In this document: positions 26,262-33,489 of the stretch, piece by piece | Position numbering within the stretch: the first letter of the stretch is position 1 | Layout of the letters: each line of letters opens with the position of its first letter | Assembly (NCBI GenBank): GCA_964549445.1 | Contig: CAZJVS010000023.1 | Coordinates: 5,781 to 69,780, forward strand | Length of the DNA: 64,000 nt | DNA from: SpSt-539 sp964549445 | GTDB lineage: Bacteria; Planctomycetota; Phycisphaerae; UBA1845; UTPLA1 | Direction of reading: 5' to 3' | Notes under the pieces: generated by a model | Database searches by the model: none | Told to the model about the DNA's origin: nothing | The model's input: only the letters and a program-made list of their open reading frames with translations | Program-made: the position numbers and the translations under genes

Positions 26262-27821
26262 TCAAATCAGCCCGCCCACCGCTGCCTCCACAGCCGCGAG
26301 CACTGCCCCGCTCCGCACCAATCGAATCGCCGCTGCAATATCCTCGCCAAACGCCCGATCGCGCTCGGCAAACGGAATCTCGCCCCGCACGGCGCCATGC
26401 GCCGCGGCCGGCCCGCGCCCCGCGTTGAGTGGCTGTCGGAAATCGAGCCCTTGCGCCGCCGTCAACAGTTCGATCGCCAGCGCCGTCTCAACGTTTTCGA
26501 GAATCTGCCAGCACTTCAAGACCGACGTCGCCCCCATGCTGACATGATCCTCTTGGCCGAGCGACGTCGGAATGGAGTCGGTGCAGGCCGGGTGGCTCAG
26601 CACCTTGCACTCGTTCACCAGCGCCGCAGCCGTGTACTGCGGAATCATCAGCCCGCTGTTGATCCCTCCGTCGCGAACCAGCAGCTCGGGCAGCCCATCG
26701 GTGCCGCTCAGCAGCAGATACGTCCGCCGCTCGGAGATGCTCGCCCATTCGGTCAGCGCCATGGCAGCGAAGTCCGTCGCCAGGGCCAGCGGTTCGCCAT
26801 GAAAATTCCCGCCCGATATCGCCTCGCCGTCGATGAGAATCGGATTGTCGGTCACCGCGTTCAATTCTGTCTGAATCGTCGCGGCAAAGTGCCGGAGTGC
26901 ATCCCGACACGCGCCATGCACCTGCGGCACGCACCGGAGCGAATAGGGGTCCTGCACTTTGCCGCAATCGGCATGGCTCGGCAGTATCTCGCTTCCGGCC
27001 ATCAACCGGTTGACGTTCACACCCGTCTCCACCGCGCCGCGATGCGGCCGCAGCGCGATCAGGCGCTCGTCAAACGGCCGCAGACTTCCGCGCAGGGCTT
27101 CGAGCGACATGGTTGCGACGACGTCGGCCAGCTTTGCCAGCCGCGCCGCCCGAGTTGCAATTGCCGCCGCGTACGCCAGCATGAACTGCGTACCGTTGAT
27201 CAGCCCCAGTCCATCTTTCGCGCCCAACTTGACGTGCGCGATGCCTGCCCGCTTGAACGCCGCGTCCGCCGCCAGCGACTCCCCGCCGACGCGAACGTTC
27301 CCCCTCCCGATCATCGGCATGACCATGTGCGCCAGCGGCGCCAGATCGCCGCTCGCGCCAAGCGACCCGCGCGTCGGCACAACCGGCAGCACGTCCGCGT
27401 TCAACATCGCGACCAGGCATTCCACGACGCCCGTTTGCACGCCGCTGTGCCCTTGGGCCAGCGCCTGCACCTTCAACAACATCATCCAGCGCACAATTTC
27501 GTCCGGCATTGCCGGCCCGACACCGACTGCGTGCGAGATGATCAGGTTCTCCTGAAGCTGCGCCAGACGATCGGCCGGTATCCGTTGTCGACAGAGCGAG
27601 CCAAAGCCCGTGTTGACCCCATAGACCGCCGCCGATCCCGCCGCCATTCGCTCGAGGAGCTGCCGGCTGGACCGGACCCTGTCGAGCGCGGTGGGCGCAA
27701 GCGTCAACCGCAGCGGTTGCCCCAGTGTTTCCCCTAACGACTCAAGCCGCAGCGGCTCCGTCGAAATCGTCACCTCGGCCAGGCCTTCATCCGATGGATT
27801 GGCGTTCATCGCCGCCATCAT
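26262..27821 (-). CDS. hutH: histidine ammonia-lyase
   Basis: 519 residues from ATG 27821 (ATG 27818 and 27809 are alternatives; the long frame reading further upstream lacks family sequence). Aromatic ammonia-lyase hallmarks: VYGVNTGFGSL, NLIISHAVGVG, GSLGASGDLAPLAHM whose Ala-Ser-Gly cyclises to the MIO electrophile, and SIPTSLGQEDHVSMGA. SH in the ISHAVG stretch and QEDHVSM favour histidine over phenylalanine or tyrosine as substrate. It deaminates His to urocanate. No hutU, hutI or hutG is seen in this window, so the rest of the route must be elsewhere or absent. Confidence 0.92.
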   Translation of the reverse strand: MMAAMNANPSDEGLAEVTISTEPLRLESLGETLGQPLRLTLAPTALDRVRSSRQLLERMAAGSAAVYGVNTGFGSLCRQRIPADRLAQLQENLIISHAVGVGPAMPDEIVRWMMLLKVQALAQGHSGVQTGVVECLVAMLNADVLPVVPTRGSLGASGDLAPLAHMVMPMIGRGNVRVGGESLAADAAFKRAGIAHVKLGAKDGLGLINGTQFMLAYAAAIATRAARLAKLADVVATMSLEALRGSLRPFDERLIALRPHRGAVETGVNVNRLMAGSEILPSHADCGKVQDPYSLRCVPQVHGACRDALRHFAATIQTELNAVTDNPILIDGEAISGGNFHGEPLALATDFAAMALTEWASISERRTYLLLSGTDGLPELLVRDGGINSGLMIPQYTAAALVNECKVLSHPACTDSIPTSLGQEDHVSMGATSVLKCWQILENVETALAIELLTAAQGLDFRQPLNAGRGPAAAHGAVRGEIPFAERDRAFGEDIAAAIRLVRSGAVLAAVEAAVGGLI

Positions 27822-27866
27822 ATTGCCGCGCCGCCCGCGACGCACCGCTCGAATCGCTATGAACCC

Positions 27867-27895
27867 TTGACATGTTTTGCGCCCCCCGATACCAC
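27867..27895 (+). promoter_or_regulatory. putative promoter of the small membrane protein
   Basis: TTGACA (27867-27872), 17-bp spacer, TACCAC (27890-27895). The -35 is perfect, the -10 poor. It lies 75 bp before the start of the 41-aa gene and would run divergently from hutH. Confidence 0.4.
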
Positions 27896-27969
27896 ACCGC
27901 CCACCGGGGCCGACCAAACGGACCGGCCCCCGAACCGTACCTTGTGTTCGATTCGAGGAGCATTCGACC

Positions 27970-28095
27970 ATGACGCAATCACTTCTGATGCTGGCCGAGG
28001 ATAGCGCGATCTTCAACCTTCGCAATGGAATCCTTGTCCTCGTGCTGGTCGCGATTATCGTCGTGTACAAGGTGGTCAAGAACAAGCAATCCTGA
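27970..28095 (+). CDS. small single-pass membrane protein, 41 aa
   Basis: Forty-one residues beginning MTQSLLMLAEDSAIFNLRNG, then one strong hydrophobic helix ILVLVLVAIIVVYKVV and a basic end, KNKQS. GAGGAG at 27955-27960 sits nine bases before ATG 27970 and a longer frame begins in non-coding sequence, so the short form is preferred. Orientation would put the Lys-rich C-terminus in the cytoplasm by the positive-inside rule. No family recognised; small but with RBS, helix and promoter-like signal. Confidence 0.6.
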   Translation: MTQSLLMLAEDSAIFNLRNGILVLVLVAIIVVYKVVKNKQS

Positions 28096-28154
28096 CCCCC
28101 TCCACGAACGCCGACTCCGAAACCACTGCGCGTCGATTCAGGCCTCCCGTCCGC

Positions 28155-28823
28155 TCATGGTTCGACGACGTGGTGGAACCGCTCCAACGGGCACCCCGCG
28201 CATTGTGCCCTCGGCTTGCAATGCCGCTTCCCCACTTCCACCAGCAACGCGTGATACTCGTTGAATAGCGGCTCCTCCCGCGGGAGTCCGTCCTCCATCA
28301 GTTCCTTGATCCGCTCGTAGTCCGCATCCTCGTCAATCAATCCGTGCCGCCGCAGCACGCGCCCCGTATAAGCGTCCACCACAAACGTCGGCATCCGCAG
28401 CGCGTACAAGAGGATCGCATCGGCGGTTTCGCGCCCGACCCCGCTCACCGACAGCAGCGCCCCCCGCGCATCGCCGACCGACATCCTTGCCAGCCGAAGC
28501 AAATCACTGCCATGCTCACGATGCAACCACTCGACGAAATTCTTCAGCCGCCGGGCCTTGATGTTGTAATAGCCCGCCGGCCGGATCAATTCGGCGATCC
28601 GTTCGATCGCCAACTCGTGCAACCGCTCGAAGTCCAGCGCCCCAGCGGCCCGCAGGTTCGCAATCGCCCGCTCGACGTTCTTCCAGCTCGTGTTTTGCGT
28701 GAGGATCGCCCCGATCGCCACTTCGGTCGGCGTCTCGCCGGGCCACCAATTCTGCGGCCCGTAGGCCTCCAGCATTGCGTCGTAGAACTCCCGCAGCCGC
28801 TGCGCCGTCGTCCATCCGCCCAT
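28155..28823 (-). CDS. endonuclease III-like HhH-GPD DNA glycosylase (MagIII-like)
   Basis: 222 residues. Helix-hairpin-helix with SVSGVGRETADAIL at 125-138, catalytic Asp150 in TFVVDAYTGRV and a Cys set at 202, 208 and 211. The residue that is Lys in E. coli endonuclease III (GVGRKTA) is Glu132 here, so the lyase activity should be absent, as in the monofunctional 3-methyladenine glycosylase MagIII. The [4Fe-4S] motif is C-x5-C-x2-C with no fourth Cys, so the cluster is atypical or missing. Converges on the 41-aa gene, which ends 59 bp away. Confidence 0.85.
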   Translation of the reverse strand: MGGWTTAQRLREFYDAMLEAYGPQNWWPGETPTEVAIGAILTQNTSWKNVERAIANLRAAGALDFERLHELAIERIAELIRPAGYYNIKARRLKNFVEWLHREHGSDLLRLARMSVGDARGALLSVSGVGRETADAILLYALRMPTFVVDAYTGRVLRRHGLIDEDADYERIKELMEDGLPREEPLFNEYHALLVEVGKRHCKPRAQCAGCPLERFHHVVEP

Positions 28824-28874
28824 TCAACGCTCCATCGTTTGCGATTCGCCCTGCAACTCGTACATTCTACCCCC

Positions 28875-29666
28875 ATGACTCGACGCTCGGCGAAACGGCA
28901 CATCCGCGCGGACGTGCTTCGCTCGCCCGCAAACCCGCAGCGCCCCATTCCATCCGCCAACCCCGGCTACTACGAAGCGGCCCAGCGCCCACTGCAATGC
29001 CTCGCGTTCCTCGCCCCGCTCATCATCATCTACGAGTTGGGCCTCGCCCTCCTCCACAACGGGCAGCAGACGTCGCAGCGTCCCGACCTCGCCGCCCAAC
29101 TTCTCCTGCAATGGTTCTTCAGTCTCTTCGGCGCAACCGGCTACTACCTGCCCGGCTTCGCGCTTGTCGCGGTTCTGCTGGCGTGGCACGTCTTCGCCCG
29201 CCTGCCCTGGAAGGTCGAGCCGGTCGTTCTCGCCGGCATGTTGGCCGAGAGTGTGCTGCTCGCGATTCCCCTGCTGATGATGAACCGCCTCCTCAGCACG
29301 TCCGCCCTCGCCGGCGCGACCGTGGGAAAGAGCTCGATGTCCGCCGATCTGCTCCTGAGCATCGGCGCAGGCCTCTACGAGGAACTGGTCTTCCGCCTGA
29401 TGCTCATTTCGATGTTGATGTTGCTGCTGAAGGATATCGGCGGAATGCGCGAGAGCGTCGCCGTCGCCCTCGCGGTGGTCGTCTCATCGCTCGCCTTCGC
29501 GGCCCACCACTACCAGCCGATTGGCAACGACCCCTTCTCTCCGCGCGACTTCGCCTTCCGCGCCACCGCCGGCGCCTACCTCGCCGGCGTCTTTGTCACC
29601 CGCGGCTTCGGCATTGCCGTCGGCTCCCACGCCGTCTACGACATCATCGTCGTCGCCCTGCTCTGA
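28875..29666 (+). CDS. CPBP family intramembrane protease, second copy
   Basis: 263 residues, about seven membrane helices after a 35-residue basic, Ser/Arg-rich N-terminal tail. Motifs: YEELVFRLML with Glu169-Glu170 and Arg174, FAAHHYQ with His211-His212 and SHAVYDI with His252. The Arg after the acidic pair and two separated His motifs match CPBP proteases. ATG 28875 is used because the upstream frame continues through the antisense strand of the glycosylase gene. It diverges from that gene and converges on the dockerin-like gene. Confidence 0.83.
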   Translation: MTRRSAKRHIRADVLRSPANPQRPIPSANPGYYEAAQRPLQCLAFLAPLIIIYELGLALLHNGQQTSQRPDLAAQLLLQWFFSLFGATGYYLPGFALVAVLLAWHVFARLPWKVEPVVLAGMLAESVLLAIPLLMMNRLLSTSALAGATVGKSSMSADLLLSIGAGLYEELVFRLMLISMLMLLLKDIGGMRESVAVALAVVVSSLAFAAHHYQPIGNDPFSPRDFAFRATAGAYLAGVFVTRGFGIAVGSHAVYDIIVVALL

Positions 29667-29680
29667 CGGTCGCGGCCCGT

Positions 29681-30133
29681 TTACGGGCACGCCGATTGCG
29701 TTAGCAGCGTGTTCACGAACACCGGCACGTCCGCCACGCTCACGCCACCGGCCGCATTCACGTCAGCGCAGACACAAACGCCCTGCCCGGCGATCAGGCA
29801 CTGCACAAACTTCTGAACATCGGCCCCATTCTTCTTGCCGTCAGAGTTCATGTCGGCCAGGCAAGGACAAACAAACGTCACCGGCCAGAATCCGCCCGTC
29901 AACCCGAACCCGCCGCCGGTCATCGTCGGCTCAGGGCCGGCGTCGTGCTGTCCGATTGTTCCTCTCATGACGAAGAGTTCGCCGCTCTTGCCCTTCTCAA
30001 ACGATGTGCCGCCGCCACCATCCATCGTCGACCAGATCAACGCGAACCCGCCGCCGGTCTGGGCGAGCGTAAGCGCCGTAAATGCTGAGACGAAGCCGAC
30101 GACTGTCAGGACAGTCGATAGATTGCGTCGCAT
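29681..30133 (-). CDS. secreted protein with cysteine-rich dockerin-like module
   Basis: 150 residues: signal peptide (residues 1-~23, ending ALTLAQ), a ~65-residue Gly-rich region, then CPCLADMNSDGKKNGADVQKFVQCLI and CVCADVNAAGGVSVADVPVFVNTLL, paired EF-hand-like loops of dockerin type I with cysteines. Such modules recur on many secreted planctomycete proteins, possibly sorting or attaching them. Three bp from the large surface protein gene at 30137, so probably cotranscribed after it. Confidence 0.75.
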   Translation of the reverse strand: MRRNLSTVLTVVGFVSAFTALTLAQTGGGFALIWSTMDGGGGTSFEKGKSGELFVMRGTIGQHDAGPEPTMTGGGFGLTGGFWPVTFVCPCLADMNSDGKKNGADVQKFVQCLIAGQGVCVCADVNAAGGVSVADVPVFVNTLLTQSACP

Positions 30134-30136
30134 GGC

Positions 30137-32527
30137 TCACCGTCCTTCCTTTGAGTCCGGTTCCGGCACAGCCGCGTTAATCCCGGCCTCAGCGCCACGA
30201 CCGAAGACATCCGGATGCAGATATCGCCCGCGATAGGCCGCCTCCTTCTCTTGTTCGATGGGAATGCGATGCGCGTTGGCGAATGCGTCATGGCGAATGC
30301 CTGTAACCTGCCACGACACCTTCGCGTTCGGCTGGCTGCTGCGAATCGTGAACGAATTACCCGATATCTCGCGCACCACCTTCACCATCACAAACTCCGC
30401 CGAATCAGTCGAATCGACCACCGTAAGCTGATACCGAAACTCCTTGTTGAGCGCCTCAAACCAGTCCGGCAGCTCGACAGACGCATACCCGGCCGCGTCG
30501 GTCACAACGTTGCCGTTATAGACATTCATCATGTCCGGCGACTCAACGAAGCTGTGGTAGAGGTACTTGTTTTCGGGATCGAGTGGGTGGTCGATCTTGA
30601 ATGAACCGCTTCCCTTCGTGAGCGCGCCAACAACGTTGCAATCACCGGCCACTCGAAGCCCGTTGGCCGGAGGGACCGTGTTCGACCCGATGGTCGTGCC
30701 TCCGTTGTCCATAACATTCAGTCTCGTGACAGGGCCGGCGCCATCCGGAAGAAAGCGCACCCGAAATCCACTCTCATTGGCGACTGTCGTGTCCTCAGTA
30801 GACTCAACATGCAGCGTCGAAAAACCACTGCCGTTCGCGCCAACGAGCAGGCCCGTCGCATTGATCCGGAGATCGCGCAACACCCCGTTGTTCCGGGCCA
30901 CGATGCCTGTTGTGTCAAGAACCAAGTTGTTGCCGGTCGTGTTGCCAAGCTCCACAAAGCCCGACCCCGGCGACAAGCTCCCAGCAGTCCCCCCGACAAC
31001 GTGAAGTTTGGAATCCGGCGCCGTTGTTCCGATGCCGATAAATCCGCTCGCCGACTCCGTGACGATCGAGTCGCCCAACGACATCGCCCCCGTAAACTTC
31101 GGCAGTCGAGTGGCCGTGCCGCTGCCCGTCACGCCGCTGGGTAGCGCCTGCCAGGTGCCGACGCCGCTCGCATTCGCCGTCAACACATGGCCCGCTGTCG
31201 CGGTCGTGCCGAGTTGAAATCCCGTCATCTTCGCCGTTCCGACGACATCAAGCTTCTGGGCAGGCGCCGCTGTGCCGACGCCCACGTTGCCGCTGGCGTC
31301 CACCGCGATCGCATTCGACGGCGTACCATCCGATGCCGCAACCGTGCCGTGATAATGGTCACTCCGCGAAGCGGTCGTCGCCGCGCCGGTTCCGGCGAAG
31401 CCGACCGCGAGCGTCACATCGCCACTCGTCCCGCCGCCGGTCAGGCCGCTTCCGGCATTAACGGCCGTAATGTCGCCTCCGCCCGTGTCATCCACGCCAT
31501 CGGCGAATCCCGCCGGCACCCCGGAGATTCCCGTCCACGGCGTCGTCCGAGCAACCATGCACTGCGGCGCGTCCGTGACCAGTTGCCGCGGCGAGAGCGG
31601 AACGAAACTTCCGCCCGCCGGATGCGCTACCTCGATTTGCATCCAGCGCGCAGCCCCGTTGAACGCCTCGACCCCGAAAGGTACATTGATCGTAAGGAGT
31701 CCCTCTGCCACCGCTACAGACATCATCGTGACCGGACCGGCCACTGCGCTGCCCGCGATCGGCTCGCCATAGAGCGCAACACGCACATCGGTCGGGCCAT
31801 TTACGGCCGTGCCGTTCAGCGTCAAGCGTCCCTGGTACGTAAAGCCGACGGGCTGGCCTTCCCCCCGCACTATCCAAGTGATGGGAATTGTACTACCGCC
31901 GGCACATTGCTGCGTCAGCGTTGGATTCGCACCCAAATTCGCCGCGTTGAATTGCCCCGGCGGTGCACTGGCCGCCCACGACCGCTGCGCGGCACACGGT
32001 CCACCATCGCTAAAGAAGCCACTTCCCATCGTGCCGGGCATCGTTGCGGATGCACCAACAAAAAACACGCCCGCGACAGGCGCGGGTGTCGATAGCTCGT
32101 ACCGTACAATGCCCGGCGTTGCCGAGAGTGTGATCGGCTGATCGACCAGCAGAACAGCGTCTGTCGGATTCCCGTCATCGTTTGGATCGTCCCAGACATA
32201 AACATGGGCTGGCAGCCCCGCCGGCCCCGCCTGGAGGCTGACGGCCACGATTGTCTCACATCCGCCAACGGCATCGAAGCGATTCAGTACGCCAATATCG
32301 TCTCCACCCGCAAACCACGAGCTTCCGAGGGTGCCGTTGTCCGCGATGTACGAACAGCTCCCGATTCGCGGACTCGGAGCATCCGCGACCCGCGAAGATG
32401 GTCGATCCGCCGGAATCGCAATTAATCGCAGCTTTTCCTGCCCGTTCGCAGCGGACGCCGCCCACGCCACAATGACGATAAGCGAGAATCGAGTCATTTC
32501 TCGTCGATGGGTCGTTCCAATCAACAT
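30137..32527 (-). CDS. large secreted surface protein with tail-fibre-like beta repeats
   Basis: 796 residues. Start ATG 32527 has GGAGGAG six bases upstream and leads to a long n-region then FSLIVIVAWAASAANG, a signal peptide. Residues ~210-560 include repeats of the form GNVGVGTAAPAQKLDVVG, FIGIGTTAPDSKLHVVGG, seen in phage tail collar and invertebrate-type surface proteins, with Gly/Thr/Asn-rich beta strands. Near the C-terminus, KIDHPLDPENKYLYHSFVE and NVYNGNVVTDAAGYASVELP are a conserved domain seen in other bacterial surface proteins, no intramolecular chaperone signature. Function likely adhesion or structural; unproven. Confidence 0.7.
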   Translation of the reverse strand: MLIGTTHRREMTRFSLIVIVAWAASAANGQEKLRLIAIPADRPSSRVADAPSPRIGSCSYIADNGTLGSSWFAGGDDIGVLNRFDAVGGCETIVAVSLQAGPAGLPAHVYVWDDPNDDGNPTDAVLLVDQPITLSATPGIVRYELSTPAPVAGVFFVGASATMPGTMGSGFFSDGGPCAAQRSWAASAPPGQFNAANLGANPTLTQQCAGGSTIPITWIVRGEGQPVGFTYQGRLTLNGTAVNGPTDVRVALYGEPIAGSAVAGPVTMMSVAVAEGLLTINVPFGVEAFNGAARWMQIEVAHPAGGSFVPLSPRQLVTDAPQCMVARTTPWTGISGVPAGFADGVDDTGGGDITAVNAGSGLTGGGTSGDVTLAVGFAGTGAATTASRSDHYHGTVAASDGTPSNAIAVDASGNVGVGTAAPAQKLDVVGTAKMTGFQLGTTATAGHVLTANASGVGTWQALPSGVTGSGTATRLPKFTGAMSLGDSIVTESASGFIGIGTTAPDSKLHVVGGTAGSLSPGSGFVELGNTTGNNLVLDTTGIVARNNGVLRDLRINATGLLVGANGSGFSTLHVESTEDTTVANESGFRVRFLPDGAGPVTRLNVMDNGGTTIGSNTVPPANGLRVAGDCNVVGALTKGSGSFKIDHPLDPENKYLYHSFVESPDMMNVYNGNVVTDAAGYASVELPDWFEALNKEFRYQLTVVDSTDSAEFVMVKVVREISGNSFTIRSSQPNAKVSWQVTGIRHDAFANAHRIPIEQEKEAAYRGRYLHPDVFGRGAEAGINAAVPEPDSKEGR

Positions 32528-32868
32528 CTGATACTCCTCCAGTTCGAAATTTCAGTTCATGATCGCTGCCGGACAGGCGGCGTACGCCTTCTCGCGGCAT
32601 GAGTGCGATAACAATCTGCCGCGCCTCACACGGCCGCTCGTCGCGATTCACTCGTCTCCCTCGAACGAGTAGAGTTCAAGCCGAGTCGGACCGGCCGCAG
32701 CAGAACATTTACATGGGACTAGTGGCGGCGGGCCGAACTTTGGACGCGCAAAACAAAAAAAATCTTCATTGCCAAGTTCTGAACTCTGTTAGAATTGATA
32801 CTGTTGCGTCCAAGCTGACCGCAACCTCACTTTCGCCCGACAGTTACGACGAGGAACCCGGCCCGGCT
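32528..32868. other. divergent promoter region between surface protein and sigma factor
   Basis: 341 bp. A possible promoter for the sigma gene is TTGCCA at 32769-32774 with TAGAAT at 32790-32795 (15-bp spacer, short). Between them lies a palindrome AGTTC-T-GAACT at 32775-32785, which might be an operator. The A/T-rich stretch at 32747-32766 and the shortened spacer make this a weak prediction. No gene recognised. Confidence 0.4.
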
Positions 32869-33489
32869 ATGCGATCCACCCCCCAGGCACTCCTGTCCCG
32901 GGTCCGTAACCAGCAGGACCATGACGCGTGGCGCGACTTGGACGCCCACTACCGCGACCTGCTCATCAACTTCTGCCGCAGGCGCGGCGTGCCCCTCACC
33001 GACTCCGAGGACATCGTCCAGGGCGTTTTCATCAGTCTCACCCGCTCCCTCCCGCAGTTCATCTATGACAGAAACCGCGGCCGATTCCGGGATTACCTCT
33101 TCACCTGCGTACGAAATTCAATTTCTTTGTGGTCGGCGCGTCCAAATCGTCGCTGGGAGCCACTAGACAATAGTGGGGAGCCAAACCCGGGTGCCGCCGC
33201 CGGCAGCGACGGCGCAGACGGGTACGATGCGCGCATTTGGGAAGAGGAATGGGTCGCCCATCACTACCGCCTGGCAATGAAGACCATCCGCGATTGCTTC
33301 GACGAACGGAGCATCGCCATCTTCGACCGCAGCATCGCCGGCACAAAACCTGCCGACCTCGCTCGCGAGTTTGCGATCTCCGAGCAGGCCGTCCACAAGG
33401 TCCGTCAGCGAATTCGCGACCGCATGGAGGAGCTGATCGCCCAGCAGGTCCGCGACGAGGACGCCGTCGATGAGCCACCCCCCGGTTGA
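32869..33489 (+). CDS. ECF-type sigma-70 family factor linked to Ser/Thr kinase
   Basis: 206 residues. Sigma region 2 in LINFCRRRGVPLTDSEDIVQGVFISLTRSL, RGRFRDYLFTCVRNSI, and region 4 HTH in DLAREFAISEQAVHKVRQRIRDRM. The intervening linker is unusually long and Gly/Ala/Asp-rich. ATG 32869 was chosen where sigma homology begins; the frame extends upstream with non-sigma sequence. It overlaps the start of the kinase gene by 20 bases. Similar sigma/kinase pairs are common in Planctomycetes and related ECF groups; no anti-sigma gene is nearby, so kinase control is inferred. Confidence 0.85.
   Translation: MRSTPQALLSRVRNQQDHDAWRDLDAHYRDLLINFCRRRGVPLTDSEDIVQGVFISLTRSLPQFIYDRNRGRFRDYLFTCVRNSISLWSARPNRRWEPLDNSGEPNPGAAAGSDGADGYDARIWEEEWVAHHYRLAMKTIRDCFDERSIAIFDRSIAGTKPADLAREFAISEQAVHKVRQRIRDRMEELIAQQVRDEDAVDEPPPG

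Noticed and set aside
26187..27737. 516-codon frame antisense to hutH
   Set aside because: Arg/His-rich translation without domain; mirror of a GC-rich gene.
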